A stretch of DNA of 64,000 bases from Niastella soli (GCF_017742245.1 NZ_JAGHKO010000001.1:463061-527060), one strand, 5' to 3'; positions 1 through 9,510 are shown, counted from the first letter of the stretch. Program-made: numbers and translations. Notes: generated from the letters alone by a model not told the origin.

Positions 1-91
1 TTCTGCCTTCTGCCTTCTGCCTTCTGCCTTCTGCCTTCTGCCTTCTGCCTTCTGCCTTCTGCCTTCTGCCTTCTGCCTTCTGCCTTCTGCC
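1..91. repeat. Tandem array of 13 perfect TTCTGCC heptamers
   Basis: Thirteen uninterrupted copies of the 7-bp unit TTCTGCC, running off the left edge of the window, so the true array is longer. It is non-coding. Related arrays (ATTGCCT, TGCCGTT/TGCCGTC) recur between other genes in the window, which points to a dispersed family of heptanucleotide repeats. Confidence 0.95.
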
Positions 92-132
92 TACTAGCTA
101 CTACCTACTGCCTCGAACTTTAACCTCCGACC

Positions 133-164
133 TTTGCCCTGCTGCATTTTTCACGGTACCTTTG
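133..164 (+). promoter_or_regulatory. Probable promoter of grpE-dnaJ
   Basis: TTTG at 133-136 and TACCTTTG at 157-164, spaced 20 bp, fit the Bacteroidetes sigma-ABfr consensus (TTTG, about 19 bp, TAnnTTTG). Transcription would start near 170, leaving a leader of about 250 nt before grpE. The leader (165-421) contains no convincing reading frame. It is GC-rich around 300-350. Confidence 0.55.
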
Positions 165-421
165 CACCCGTCCGGCGGTCAGCTGTGGATGTCTTTTTAG
201 CTTTCAAATGGCTGTAAATAAGACAATTTGACCTACAAAGCCGCACTGGCAAAATAATTGCCAATATAGCATTGCCAGTCAAATTTGGTATTTTTAGCGC
301 GGCCGAGCAGGCAGCGTCACCGCTGACGCAAAAAAACACCGGTCTCGAATCTGTTCGGGAGCGGTTTTGACCGTCAATATTGCAGATTTTGAAAAGTGAA
401 TAAAACAAGTAAGCACTAGTT

Positions 422-982
422 ATGGCAGATAATGAAAAAAACAGCCGTGAAAACGGAACCAATGCTGGAATGGACATTAACACCGATGAAAGCATCAGCG
501 GCACTTCGCATTTGAACGAACCGGTTGCCAGTGAAGATGAGGTGGGAAAGCTGCAGGCAGAGATCGCTGAACTGAAAGACAAATACCTGCGCCAGGCAGC
601 TGAGTTTGACAACTTTAGACGCCGTACCGCCAAAGAGCGGATCGAGATGATCAACACAGCTGGTAAAGAAGTGATCACCTCTCTGCTGGATGTACTGGAC
701 GATTGTGATCGTGCCGAAAAGCAATTACAGAACAGTGGAGACACTCCATTGAAGGAAGGTATTCAGCTGGTATTTAATAAGTTAAGAAGTACACTCCAAA
801 GCAAAGGCGTAAAACCCATGCAAACCATCGGTACCGATTTCAATCCAGATCAACAGGAGGCCATTACGGAAATTCCAGCCCCTACAGAGGCTATGAAGGG
901 CAAGGTGGTTGATGAAGTGCAGAAAGGTTATTATATGAACGATAAAATTATCCGCTTCGCCAAAGTCGTAGTTGGGAAATAA
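422..982 (+). CDS. grpE: Nucleotide exchange factor GrpE
   Basis: GrpE releases ADP from DnaK and so drives the DnaK-DnaJ folding cycle in the cytoplasm. The 186-residue protein has an acidic, low-complexity N-terminus (about residues 1-40). A long helix follows, containing the family-typical DNFRRR stretch after an AEF turn. The C-terminal beta domain contains the motif [16 protein letters not shown] close to the family signature. Length is normal. dnaJ follows after 17 bp in the same direction, so the two are co-transcribed as usual. dnaK is not in the window. Confidence 0.97.
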   Translation: MADNEKNSRENGTNAGMDINTDESISGTSHLNEPVASEDEVGKLQAEIAELKDKYLRQAAEFDNFRRRTAKERIEMINTAGKEVITSLLDVLDDCDRAEKQLQNSGDTPLKEGIQLVFNKLRSTLQSKGVKPMQTIGTDFNPDQQEAITEIPAPTEAMKGKVVDEVQKGYYMNDKIIRFAKVVVGK

Positions 983-999
983 ATTTTCAAATCAATATA

Positions 1000-2163
1000 A
1001 TGTCGAAAAGAGATTATTACGAAATATTAGGGGTTTCCAAAGGTTCTTCACAGGATGAAATTAAAAAGGCATACCGTAAGGTAGCCATGCAATTTCACCC
1101 TGACCGTAACCCTGGTGACAAAGCAGCCGAAGAGAAATTCAAAGAGGCTGCCGAAGCCTATGAAGTACTGAGCGATGCAGACAAACGTGCCCAATACGAT
1201 CGTTTTGGACATGCCGGTGTGCAGGGCAATGGCCGCGGTTTTGGTGGTGGCCAGGGCAATATGGAAGATATCTTCAGCCAGTTTGGCGACATCTTTGGCG
1301 ATGATATTTTCGGAAGCTTCTTTGGTGGCGGTGGCGGCGGTGGAAGAAGAGGCGGCCAGCGGATGCGGGGCGTTCGCGGCAGCAACCTGCGTATTAAGAT
1401 CAAGTTAACATACGAGGAGATTGCCAAAGGCGTTTCCAAACAGGTAAAAGTAAAAAAACACGTACCCTGTAATACCTGTCAGGGCAGTGGTGCAAAAGAT
1501 AAAAGCAGCGTTCAAACCTGTGGCACCTGTGGTGGCAGTGGACAGGTTCGTCGTGTTTCCAATACCTTCCTGGGTCAAATGCAAACCGTTACTACCTGCC
1601 CGCAATGTAATGGTGAAGGATCTACGATCACCGCCAAATGTGGCAGCTGTAAAGGCGAAGGAAGGGTATATGGCGAAGAGACCGTTACCCTCGATATTCC
1701 GGCCGGTGTTGGCGAAGGCATGCAACTTAGCCTCGGCGGTAGAGGTAATGCCGGTGAACGTGGCGGCCCTCCCGGTGACCTGATCGTTTTAATTGAAGAA
1801 GAACAACATAAAGACCTGCACCGCGATGGATTGAATGTAGCGTACGAACTGCATATCACATTCCCCGATGCCTGTTTTGGCACCTCTGTTGAAGTGCCTA
1901 CCATCGATGGCAAAGCGCGCATAAAAATACCTGCCGGTACACAAAGCGGCAAGATATTCCGCCTGAAAGGCAAAGGTTTCCCCGGAGTGAACTCTTACGA
2001 AAAAGGTGATCAGCTGATCTATGTGAATGTATGGACACCGCAAAACCTTTCCGCTGAAGAAAAGGCCCAGCTGGAAAAAATGAACAGCTCACCTAACTTC
2101 AAACCACAACCGGAAAAGTCTGATAAAAGCTTTTTTGACAAAGTGCGGGAAATGTTCTCCTAA
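1000..2163 (+). CDS. dnaJ: Molecular chaperone DnaJ (Hsp40)
   Basis: This co-chaperone delivers unfolded clients to DnaK and stimulates its ATPase. Visible in order: the J domain (residues about 4-70) with HPD at 33-35; a Gly/Phe-rich linker with a run of nine glycines (about 75-125); and a zinc-finger region with four CxxCxGxG repeats ([32 protein letters not shown]). The C-terminal client-binding beta domains end in a charged tail. The 387-residue length fits a type I DnaJ. It lies 17 bp after grpE and ends at a strong terminator. Confidence 0.98.
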   Translation: MSKRDYYEILGVSKGSSQDEIKKAYRKVAMQFHPDRNPGDKAAEEKFKEAAEAYEVLSDADKRAQYDRFGHAGVQGNGRGFGGGQGNMEDIFSQFGDIFGDDIFGSFFGGGGGGGRRGGQRMRGVRGSNLRIKIKLTYEEIAKGVSKQVKVKKHVPCNTCQGSGAKDKSSVQTCGTCGGSGQVRRVSNTFLGQMQTVTTCPQCNGEGSTITAKCGSCKGEGRVYGEETVTLDIPAGVGEGMQLSLGGRGNAGERGGPPGDLIVLIEEEQHKDLHRDGLNVAYELHITFPDACFGTSVEVPTIDGKARIKIPAGTQSGKIFRLKGKGFPGVNSYEKGDQLIYVNVWTPQNLSAEEKAQLEKMNSSPNFKPQPEKSDKSFFDKVREMFS

Positions 2164-2183
2164 CGCATAATGCATTATTTCAA

Positions 2184-2219
2184 CGCGGAACACTGCAACA
2201 CGCGGTGTTCCGCGTTTTT
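2184..2219 (+). terminator. Rho-independent terminator after dnaJ
   Basis: A perfect 10-bp stem, CGCGGAACAC (2184-2193) with GTGTTCCGCG (2205-2214), is followed directly by TTTTTA. It closes the grpE-dnaJ unit and faces the convergent VWA gene. Confidence 0.9.
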
Positions 2220-2231
2220 ATTTTCAGGTTA

Positions 2232-3989
2232 TTATGCCGCCTTCTTCCGTTTTCGCATCTTCCCGTAGATCTTCTTCGCTTTTTCGATAATGGTAATAAA
2301 CTCCTGTTGTACGGCATCCTGCATATTTTCCGATTCGGTAGCCAGTTTCATTACTTCGTTCCAGCTGTACTTTTGGGCATACTTTGAATCTTTTAACAAG
2401 GCGGCAAACATGGCTACGGAAGAAGCAAACCGATAGTCAGGTGGCAGGCTGGCAAAGGAGGTAAGGTTATACGGACAACGATAGGAAGTATTGCGCTGCA
2501 GTGTATCGTTGGGTAATCTGTATCGTACGTTTATTTTAGCCAGGTTGGCCCTAACAGTTACTGGCTGCCCCATGGCAAAAACCGGGTCAATTTCAAACAG
2601 CGCGATCACAGAGTGGCCTGAGCCTACTTCTCCCCCATCCAGCTCACTCACCGAATCAACCAGCGCCTTCCATTTATTATCAAATCCAATTAACCGGTAT
2701 TGTTTAACCAGGTCAGCATTAAAATCAATATTCAAAAAAGCGTTATCGGCAACGCTGTACAGGGTTTGGGTCAATTCCTTCACCAATACTTTTTCCGCTT
2801 CGCGTTCATTGTCCAGGTAAGCGAAATTACCATTCCCTTTTTTCGCCAGCACTTCCAGTTTCGAATCTTTATAGTTGCCCATCCCCACGCCCAAACAGGT
2901 TAAATAAATACCTGATTGCTGGTGAAGGGTGATCAGTTTTTCCAGCTCATCGTCGCTTGTTTGGCCTACATTGAAATCACCATCCGTTGCGAGGATAACG
3001 CGGTTATTGCCCCCCTTTATGAACTGGCTTTTGGCCAGGCCATATGCAGTTCTGATCCCAGATGAACCCGGTGTAGCCCCGCCCGGGTACAGCTCTTCAA
3101 TAGATTTGCGGATCTTTTCTTTTTCCTTACCCGACGTGGGTTGTAACCACACGCCAACGGTGCTGCCATACACTACTATTGAAATGGTGTCTTTATCACG
3201 CAGGTTATTTACCAGCAGAGTAAAGGCCGATTTCAACAGGGGCAGGCGGTTTGGCATATCCATAGAGCCGGAAACGTCTATCAGAAAAACAAGGTTACTG
3301 GGCGGTATCTTTTCAGGGTCCAGCTTACGGGCAGAGATCTGCAGCGTAAGCAACTGGTTTGTTTTATTCCAGGGACATTCAGATACATATGAGTTAAACC
3401 CGAATACACTGTCATCGGGTGGAGGAATGTATTTAAAATCGAAATAGTTCAACAGCTCTTCAGTACGTACTGCATCGGGCGGTACCGTGGTGTTCATATT
3501 TAAAAAGCGGCGCACATTGCTGTACGATGCTTTATCGGTATTGATTGCGAACCCGGTCTCCGGATATTTATCGGCCTGTACAAAATCATTTTCCACTAAC
3601 GAATTGTAGGTCTCTGTACCTACCGTCCAATTACGGCGCTCACTGGGTTTTAAATTGCGGGTAAAAGAAAGCAGCCTGTTCTTTTGCAGATTGGCTGAGG
3701 TAAATAATGTTTTTAATACCAGGGAATGAAATCTGCCAGCTTCCAGTTTTATTGAGAGTGATTGATAGCCATCGAGAGAAACGGTAATAGAATCAATGTA
3801 CCTGGTGGTCATAATACCGAATGAGCCGCTGCTTCCGGATGAGTATATATAACCGGTTGAATGAAGCAAGATGCGTGCATTCGACAGAAGATTATTCTTT
3901 TCGTCCCTGATCTCACCACGTAAATAATACTGCGCATGCGCGGTAATTATAAACAGGAATGAGGTTAATATGGCATAAGCATGTTTCAA
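2232..3989 (-). CDS. Secreted von Willebrand factor type A domain protein
   Basis: A 585-residue exported protein. A signal peptide ends near AHAQ (residues 17-20). A carboxypeptidase-regulatory-like beta domain follows (about 21-95), then a conserved lead-in and a VWA domain from about 230. The VWA domain has an intact MIDAS: DVSGS at 238-242, a Thr in GGATPG and the TDGD motif at 335-338. The C-terminal part resembles the DUF3520/YfbK family. The role is probably metal-dependent protein binding at the envelope; the partner is unknown. The only start that keeps the signal peptide is TTG, since no in-frame ATG is nearby. The C-terminus is very basic (KMRKRKK). Confidence 0.85.
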   Translation of the reverse strand: MKHAYAILTSFLFIITAHAQYYLRGEIRDEKNNLLSNARILLHSTGYIYSSGSSGSFGIMTTRYIDSITVSLDGYQSLSIKLEAGRFHSLVLKTLFTSANLQKNRLLSFTRNLKPSERRNWTVGTETYNSLVENDFVQADKYPETGFAINTDKASYSNVRRFLNMNTTVPPDAVRTEELLNYFDFKYIPPPDDSVFGFNSYVSECPWNKTNQLLTLQISARKLDPEKIPPSNLVFLIDVSGSMDMPNRLPLLKSAFTLLVNNLRDKDTISIVVYGSTVGVWLQPTSGKEKEKIRKSIEELYPGGATPGSSGIRTAYGLAKSQFIKGGNNRVILATDGDFNVGQTSDDELEKLITLHQQSGIYLTCLGVGMGNYKDSKLEVLAKKGNGNFAYLDNEREAEKVLVKELTQTLYSVADNAFLNIDFNADLVKQYRLIGFDNKWKALVDSVSELDGGEVGSGHSVIALFEIDPVFAMGQPVTVRANLAKINVRYRLPNDTLQRNTSYRCPYNLTSFASLPPDYRFASSVAMFAALLKDSKYAQKYSWNEVMKLATESENMQDAVQQEFITIIEKAKKIYGKMRKRKKAA

Positions 3990-4018
3990 TATGTTGATGT
4001 AGATTACGTAGCTTACCG

Positions 4019-4049
4019 GTTAACAAGCTAGCACCGCTAGTCCGTTAAC
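4019..4049. repeat. Composite inverted repeat between hpt and the VWA gene
   Basis: GTTAAC-aa-GCTAGC-acc-GCTAG-tcc-GTTAAC gives 14-base arms matching at 11 positions around a 3-base spacer. It lies in the 87-bp gap upstream of the VWA gene. It lacks a U-tract, so an operator is as likely as a terminator. Confidence 0.4.
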
Positions 4050-4076
4050 AGATGCAACTTAATATCATATCAACTC

Positions 4077-4613
4077 CTATTCTATCAGCTTGAAAATTTC
4101 CGGAATATTTCTACCCAATCCGTCATAATCAAGGCCGTACCCGACTACAAATTTGTTCGGGATGGAAAAACCAAGGTAATCGATGGTAATGGGAAATACC
4201 GTTGCTTCGGGCTTGTGCAGCAGGGCTACAATTTTTAATGAGGCAGGTTGCTGGTGGTGTAACTGGGGTAAAAATTCGCTGAGTGTTTTACCCGTATCAA
4301 CAATATCCTCTACAATAACCACATCCCGGCCAAACAGGTCCATGTCCAGGCCAATAGCTGTCAATACATGACCGGTTGATTTTGTTCCTTTATAAGAAGC
4401 CAGCTTTATAAAACAGATCTCTACATCAATGGCAAGCTCCTTAAACAGGTCGGCCGCAAACATAAATGAGCCATTCAGAATTGCTATGAACAATGGCTTT
4501 TTACCAGTGTAATCCTTATTCAGTTCAATGGCAATTTCTTTTATCCGGCCAGCGATCGTTGACGCATTAATGTACGGTTCAAATTGTTTGTCGTGTACGC
4601 GAATATCACCCAT
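4077..4613 (-). CDS. hpt: Hypoxanthine phosphoribosyltransferase
   Basis: This purine salvage enzyme converts hypoxanthine or guanine plus PRPP to IMP or GMP. The 178-residue protein carries the PRPP-binding signature VVIVEDIVDTGKTL, with EDIVDTGKT at 102-110. It also has the N-terminal LNGSFMFAADL loop and a C-terminal GYGLDYDG motif, both typical of bacterial Hpt. It begins 3 bp after the LysM glucosaminidase gene, so it is the last gene of an apparent three-gene minus-strand operon (methyltransferase, glucosaminidase, hpt). Confidence 0.95.
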   Translation of the reverse strand: MGDIRVHDKQFEPYINASTIAGRIKEIAIELNKDYTGKKPLFIAILNGSFMFAADLFKELAIDVEICFIKLASYKGTKSTGHVLTAIGLDMDLFGRDVVIVEDIVDTGKTLSEFLPQLHHQQPASLKIVALLHKPEATVFPITIDYLGFSIPNKFVVGYGLDYDGLGRNIPEIFKLIE

Positions 4614-4616
4614 AAA

Positions 4617-5837
4617 TCAGTTTTTGTAAATAACCAGTTCCTGTCCAATTTTCAGGTCATTACCAGTCAGCTTATTCCATTCTTTGAGTTGTTCTACTGT
4701 AATACTATATTTTTTCGCAATACTAAACAAAGTTTCTTTTTCCGCCACTATGTGAATAGTACCAGATACAGCCGATGAATTGGTGGGCGTGATCTGGGTT
4801 GGCGTAGGTATCACCACGGGCGGAGCGGGTGTAACCAACACTACATCCTTTGCCAGTTTAGGCATTTCCGGTGCTTTTCCCTGTAAATACAATTTCTCCC
4901 CAACAGCAGGCTCGCCCTGGTCTTGCAATCGGTTATAATTTATAAGGTACTCGAGACGAATGCCTTCACTCTGACTGATATCATACAGCGTTTCGCCAGG
5001 TCTTACTTCGTGAAATTCCTGAGGTCCCTCCCTGCGTTTACGTTGTACAAAAACCAACTGGTCCTCCGCCAACACATCGTCTTCATCTTCACTAAATTCG
5101 TTAAAATCAAGCAGATGCTTTAATGAAACGTCGAATTGTTTGGCAATGCCCAGTAAGGAAGTTCCGGCTTTGGCAAAAATCACCTTTGTGCGGTTGATCT
5201 TGAATTCGCCGATGGGGTAATCTACAACCGGTTTGGGGCCTGAGGGTATTTGCTGTATTACCACTCCGGTTCCAATGTTCACTGGTCTGCCATTACCTGC
5301 CAGTACCTCATCCTTAGGCGACAATTTGCCCAGGGCTATAAGCGTGTATTGTTGCAGGTTGTAATCTTCTATGTATTTAATGAGGATCTGCGGGTATTTT
5401 GGATTGGTTGCATAACCTGCCTTTTTGAGCCCATATGCCCAATCGTTGTATTTAGTGGGATCAAGCTGGAATAAGAAGGCATAGCGGCTACCATTCTTTA
5501 AGAAATCCGAATGATCGATATAAGATTGCTCGGGTTTCTCATAACTTCTGAAGCACTCACCGCGGGCGTCATCATCATGATATACTTTTTCGCCTTTCCA
5601 GGTAGCCTGGCATTTTATCCCAAAATGATTGTTCGATTTCAACACCAGTTCGCTTTTGCCGGCCATGCTTTCATGTATACCCTGGGCCAGGGTAATAGCG
5701 GCAGGCACGCCACTGCGTTGCTCCTCGCGAATGGCAATTTCCTTATACGTATTTACATAATCGACTACATCGCTGTTGCGCTGTGCCTGAAGTCCTTTTA
5801 CTGCGAAAAAAGCTGTTACAACCAGTAAACGTTTCAA
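4617..5837 (-). CDS. Secreted glucosaminidase with LysM repeats
   Basis: A peptidoglycan hydrolase of 406 residues. A signal peptide ends near GLQA (about residue 18). A glucosaminidase (FlgJ/Acm2-like) domain follows at about 30-160, with the catalytic-region motif LAQGIHES and the NNHFGIKC motif. Three LysM-type modules complete it: a weak one at about 210-265, a clear one at about 275-325 (HEVRPGETLYDIS) and a C-terminal one at about 355-405 (HIVAEKETLFSIAKKY). A Pro/Thr-rich linker precedes the last LysM. It likely trims periplasmic or shed peptidoglycan. It lies 12 bp downstream of the methyltransferase gene. Confidence 0.9.
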   Translation of the reverse strand: MKRLLVVTAFFAVKGLQAQRNSDVVDYVNTYKEIAIREEQRSGVPAAITLAQGIHESMAGKSELVLKSNNHFGIKCQATWKGEKVYHDDDARGECFRSYEKPEQSYIDHSDFLKNGSRYAFLFQLDPTKYNDWAYGLKKAGYATNPKYPQILIKYIEDYNLQQYTLIALGKLSPKDEVLAGNGRPVNIGTGVVIQQIPSGPKPVVDYPIGEFKINRTKVIFAKAGTSLLGIAKQFDVSLKHLLDFNEFSEDEDDVLAEDQLVFVQRKRREGPQEFHEVRPGETLYDISQSEGIRLEYLINYNRLQDQGEPAVGEKLYLQGKAPEMPKLAKDVVLVTPAPPVVIPTPTQITPTNSSAVSGTIHIVAEKETLFSIAKKYSITVEQLKEWNKLTGNDLKIGQELVIYKN

Positions 5838-5849
5838 CGGTATCCTGTT

Positions 5850-6506
5850 TTATTTTTTTCGAATCATTAATAGTCCATCCCGGATTGTTAGCAACACCTT
5901 GTCAACCTGAACATCCTGCAGCACATATTCATTGAATGCTTGAATGGCCTTTGCGTTTTTGCCCGATATCCCGCCTGGGTGGGGCTGGAGCACCTGACCA
6001 TGAAAAAGCACGTTATCAGCAATGATAACGCCGCCAGGCCGTACCAATGGTAACACCAACTGATAATATTGGGTATAACTTACCTTATCTGCGTCAATAA
6101 ATACCAAATCCCAGGTTTCTTGTAAATCGGGAATAATGGTTAACGCGTTCCCAATATGCAAAATTATCTTTCCCGAGTCAATTGACCTATTGAAATTTGC
6201 CTGGGCTACAGAGGCATCCTGTTCCCGGAGTTCAATTGTATGTATTTTCCCATCTTTTAACAACCCTTTTGCAAGACAAAGAGCGCTGTAACCGGTAAAA
6301 GTGCCTATTTCAAGAATACGCCGGGGTGCCATCAGGCAACTGATCATTTCCAGGAATTTCCCCTGAACATGTCCACTTAACATATGAGCATGGGGATGCT
6401 GGGCCTGTGTCGTAGCGGCTATTTCCTGTAAAAGGGCCTCATCCGGTGAGGAGTATTGACTTGCATAGGCCTCTGCAAGTGGATCGATAATATCCAATGT
6501 GTGCAA
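5850..6506 (-). CDS. SAM-dependent O-methyltransferase (caffeoyl-CoA OMT-like)
   Basis: A class I methyltransferase of the Methyltransf_3 (caffeoyl-CoA/catechol O-MT) family, 218 residues. SAM motif I is LEIGTFTGYSA, and the metal/substrate motifs FIDADK and ADNVLFHG are present. The physiological substrate cannot be told from sequence. The frame opens with a TTG codon only about 7 nt after a good -7 box. The next candidate is another TTG three codons later, so the mRNA is probably leaderless or nearly so. First gene of the operon with the glucosaminidase and hpt genes. Confidence 0.88.
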   Translation of the reverse strand: MHTLDIIDPLAEAYASQYSSPDEALLQEIAATTQAQHPHAHMLSGHVQGKFLEMISCLMAPRRILEIGTFTGYSALCLAKGLLKDGKIHTIELREQDASVAQANFNRSIDSGKIILHIGNALTIIPDLQETWDLVFIDADKVSYTQYYQLVLPLVRPGGVIIADNVLFHGQVLQPHPGGISGKNAKAIQAFNEYVLQDVQVDKVLLTIRDGLLMIRKK

Positions 6507-6513
6507 ATTTGGG

Positions 6514-6544
6514 CAAAAATAAGGTTATGAAAGGCAATAGGCAA
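6514..6544 (-). promoter_or_regulatory. Promoter of the methyltransferase-glucosaminidase-hpt operon
   Basis: On the minus strand, TTG (6544-6542), 20 bp, then TATTTTTG (6521-6514) match the Bacteroidetes consensus. The predicted start falls at about 6507-6510, immediately before the TTG start codon at 6506. The -33 element sits inside a TTGCCTA heptamer repeat. Confidence 0.6.
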
Positions 6545-6690
6545 TGAGAAATAGGCAATGGTGAAAAGGCAGTAGGAAGTAGAGAAAAGGCAGAGGGCAG
6601 AAGGCAGAAGGCAGAGAGAAAACAGTTCTGAGTTCTGAGTTCTTTGTTGCTTCGCCGCCGAAGCCTTGCCGTAGGAGAACCGCGACGCGT
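6535..6690. repeat. Intergenic mosaic of heptamers and a palindromic module
   Basis: On the minus strand this holds TTGCCTA-, CTGCCTT- and TTCTGCC-type heptamers (reading as aggcaat, aggcag and agaaggc on the plus strand). A tandem TTCTGAG pair follows, then a degenerate copy of the GCCGAAGCCTTGGCGAAGG element (about 6657-6676) and the 15-mer GAGAACCGCGACGCG. That 15-mer also occurs inverted near 12400. The rest of this 530-bp gap, 6691-7034, is AT-rich, and I see no gene in it. Confidence 0.7.
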
Positions 6691-7034
6691 TGTATTGCTT
6701 GGTCCGCCAGCTGGCAGATGAGGCTTACTTCTTTCTTCTTATTGCTTAGCCCTCGGTCGGGAGTAAAAATCCATTCACCTTCAAAAATGGCCTCCCGACC
6801 TCAGACTAAACACTCCAGCTATCGTAAATATTGTATGGGTAATGTTATTACGCTAATCAAGGATGGTCTGTATGCTGCACTTAAGACCTCGCTTCGTTTA
6901 CTGTACAGCGGTAATTGTAATGGTACGTATTAAACGAGCTATTTTAGATTTTAGTTTACAAGCAGTTTATTTTTTTGAATACATAGGCGTAACCATGAAA
7001 ATAAAAATTTATATGGAATACAAAACAATAAACT

Positions 7035-7064
7035 GGAATGCCACCCAATGATGAGTGGCATTCC
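7035..7064 (-). terminator. Terminator of the symporter gene
   Basis: GGAATGCCAC (7035-7044) pairs perfectly with GTGGCATTCC (7055-7064) across a 10-base loop. Read on the minus strand it is followed by a T-rich tract (AGTTTATTGTTTTG). Confidence 0.75.
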
Positions 7065-7086
7065 TGTAGAACTTATCAATTGTATT

Positions 7087-8625
7087 TTATTGTTGTACTA
7101 TTTCTGCTTTTTTTGAAATGCTCAATAAGCCTATATAAGTAAGAAGCCCATTTATGATCAGCAGTTCAATACCCACCTGGTATCCGCCGAACAATTGTAC
7201 CGAATACTGTTTGATAAAATAACACGCTATAGGCGCGGCCAAACAAATAATAGTAATAATGCGTGATTGTGGCAATGTTCGCTTACTCAAAATGCCAAAT
7301 GAGAAAAGCCCCAGCAACGGCCCGTAAGTATACCCGGCCAGATCAAGTATTTTATCGATAATACTACGACTTCCTATCGTGTAAAAAATCATAATGCAAG
7401 CTAGGAATATCACGGTAAAAGTAAGGTGAACTGTTAACCTTAATTTTTTCTGTTGCTTTTCAGTAAGATCGGTACGGCGTTTCAGCCCCAGTATATCTAT
7501 ACAAAATGACGAGGTCAGTGCAGTAAGTGCGCCATCGGCACTGGGGAACAGGGCACTGATCAACGCAATAATAAAGATGATGGAAATGGCCTGAGGCATC
7601 ATCCCCAGCGCCATGGTGGGGAAAAGGGTATCTCCAATGACATTCTTGTTATCAATCAGCAATTGCATTTTGGTGCCGGCATCAGTACTTACCTGGGTAA
7701 ATTGTGCGCCATGGTCCATGGCATACAGGTATAACAAGCCACCGAGCAACAGGAATAAAAAGTTCACACCCGCGCTTACCAGGTTAAAAGTGATCATGTT
7801 CTTTTGCGAATCTTTCAGGGTCTTAACGCTGATATTCTTTTGCATCATTTCCTGATCGAGCCCGAACATGGAAATGGTTATAAACATACCGCCAATGATC
7901 TGTTTTAGAAAAAATCCGCCGCTTTTGGGATCGGTATTAAAGATGGTTGTATATCCTCTGTCGGTAAGTGTTCGCATGGCATCGCCTACTGATAAATGCA
8001 GATTATTTAAAATATACACTACTGTTACCACCAGTCCTACCAGCATGAGGGTTGTTTGTAAGGTATCGGTGTAAACAATGGTTTTAACCCCTCCTTCAAA
8101 CGTATATAAGAGGATCATCAATAAAATAATAAGTGCTGTAACCACAAATGGCACTCCAAAGCTTTTCAAAATAAATTCCTGCAATACAAAGATCACCAGG
8201 AACAAACGGGCAGTAGCGCCCACTGTTCGTGAAATAATAAAGAACAGGGCGCCCGTTTTATAGGCTATGGTGCCGAACCGCTTCTGCAGATAATTATAAA
8301 TAGAAGTAAGGTTCATTTTGTAATACAAGGGCAGTAGTACAAAGGCCACTACCAGGTAACCAAAGAAATAACCGATCACCACCTGGAAATAAGCAAATCC
8401 TTTATGCACATTCCCGGCAAAATCACCAACTGTACCGGGTACCGACACAAACGTGACACCGCTGAGTGACGTGCCTACCATACCAAAGGCCACCAGCATC
8501 CAGTTTGAATTGCGGTTACCAATAAAAAACGAATCGTTGTTCGAATTTCGGGAAGTAAACCACGCAACAACCAGCAACAAAACAAAATAACCGATCACAA
8601 AAGAGAACAACAGGGATGCAGACAT
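7087..8625 (-). CDS. Sodium:solute symporter (SSS family)
   Basis: An integral inner-membrane transporter of 512 residues with about 13 hydrophobic segments. It has the family features SFFIGNRNSNWMLVAFGMVGTSLSGVT near the N-terminus and PQAISIIFIIALISALFPSADGALTAL in the later core, which resembles the Na+-site region. It probably couples Na+ influx to uptake of a small organic solute; the substrate (sugar, sialic acid, amino acid and others) cannot be read from sequence. It is monocistronic, flanked by its own terminator and a non-coding upstream gap. A divergent LOG-family gene lies upstream. Confidence 0.9.
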   Translation of the reverse strand: MSASLLFSFVIGYFVLLLVVAWFTSRNSNNDSFFIGNRNSNWMLVAFGMVGTSLSGVTFVSVPGTVGDFAGNVHKGFAYFQVVIGYFFGYLVVAFVLLPLYYKMNLTSIYNYLQKRFGTIAYKTGALFFIISRTVGATARLFLVIFVLQEFILKSFGVPFVVTALIILLMILLYTFEGGVKTIVYTDTLQTTLMLVGLVVTVVYILNNLHLSVGDAMRTLTDRGYTTIFNTDPKSGGFFLKQIIGGMFITISMFGLDQEMMQKNISVKTLKDSQKNMITFNLVSAGVNFLFLLLGGLLYLYAMDHGAQFTQVSTDAGTKMQLLIDNKNVIGDTLFPTMALGMMPQAISIIFIIALISALFPSADGALTALTSSFCIDILGLKRRTDLTEKQQKKLRLTVHLTFTVIFLACIMIFYTIGSRSIIDKILDLAGYTYGPLLGLFSFGILSKRTLPQSRIITIICLAAPIACYFIKQYSVQLFGGYQVGIELLIINGLLTYIGLLSISKKAEIVQQ

Positions 8626-8861
8626 AATGTAAAGATGATTAAACGGTTCATTAAAGTCGGATAAGATGATTGCGCTAAAAGCCTGAATAGAAGATGGTTT
8701 GCGCTGCCTGGCTTGTATTGCCGGGCTCTTTCCCTAATAAACCCTGCGCGGTTTCATCGAGTTCTACTGTTCAGACTTAGGGTTTGAAGGTAACAAAAAT
8801 GTGTTTTACTATTGCTTATAATCCATTTATCTTAGAGGCTGACAGGCATTTTTTTAACAAT

Positions 8862-9425
8862 ATGTCTGTAATAAAAACAGCCAGTATGAAGTTAGAATCG
8901 GTAGTAGTTTTTTGCGGGTCCAAGAACGGACAGAACCCTGTTTATGTAAAACATACGGCAGAACTCGGCAAGCTCATTGCCTTGCTGAATCTGCGCATGG
9001 TATATGGGGGCGGTAAAGCGGGTTTAATGGGTGTAATTGCCGATTCAGTATTGGCCAATGGCGGCAAGGTAATGGGCGTAATTCCCAAGATCCTTACTGA
9101 ATGGGAAAGCCAGCACACAGGGTTAACAGAACTGTTTGTTGTGCCTGACATGCATACCCGAAAAAAGATGATGTATGAAATGGGTGATGCCGCCATAGTA
9201 TTACCTGGCGGTTTTGGTACCCTCGATGAATTATTTGAAATGCTTACGTGGAATCAACTCAAAATACACGATAAAAAAATATACATACTGAACTCCGATG
9301 GTTTTTACAATCACCTTCGGCTTCACCTCCAACATTTGAAAAAAGAAGGCTTCCTGTATGAATTACCGGAAGAAAGGATCATCTTCTGTGATACGCCGGT
9401 TGAGGTCTTTAATAAGATAGGTTGA
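8862..9425 (+). CDS. LOG family protein (TIGR00730, Rossman fold)
   Basis: A nucleoside-5'-monophosphate phosphoribohydrolase-like protein of the LOG/YgdH family. It carries the hallmark PGGFGTLDELFE motif, the GGGKAGLMG loop and the VFCGSKNG N-terminal strand. Related enzymes release adenine or cytokinin bases from ribotides, and the bacterial role is often nucleotide turnover. The frame could be extended to a TTG at 8784, but that extension is not family-like. ATG at 8862 is used here, and ATG at 8886 (MKLESVVVF) is equally plausible. It ends before a strong bidirectional terminator. Confidence 0.9.
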   Translation: MSVIKTASMKLESVVVFCGSKNGQNPVYVKHTAELGKLIALLNLRMVYGGGKAGLMGVIADSVLANGGKVMGVIPKILTEWESQHTGLTELFVVPDMHTRKKMMYEMGDAAIVLPGGFGTLDELFEMLTWNQLKIHDKKIYILNSDGFYNHLRLHLQHLKKEGFLYELPEERIIFCDTPVEVFNKIG

Positions 9426-9510
9426 TCTGTTGACGTGACACTGAGCGTACTGAACGGAATCGTAGGGCCGAAGGCTCGGTTGATAGCGGTTGATCAGTTA
9501 ATACAAAATA

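Noticed and set aside
1-91. CRISPR-like appearance of the heptamer arrays
   Set aside because: The unit is 7 bp with no spacers and no cas genes are present.
151-744. Minus-strand 197-codon frame
   Set aside because: It lies antisense to grpE and shows no domain or usable signals; grpE is certain.
6718-7051. Two short plus-strand frames in the methyltransferase-symporter gap
   Set aside because: They overlap each other, lack a promoter, and show no protein-like composition.
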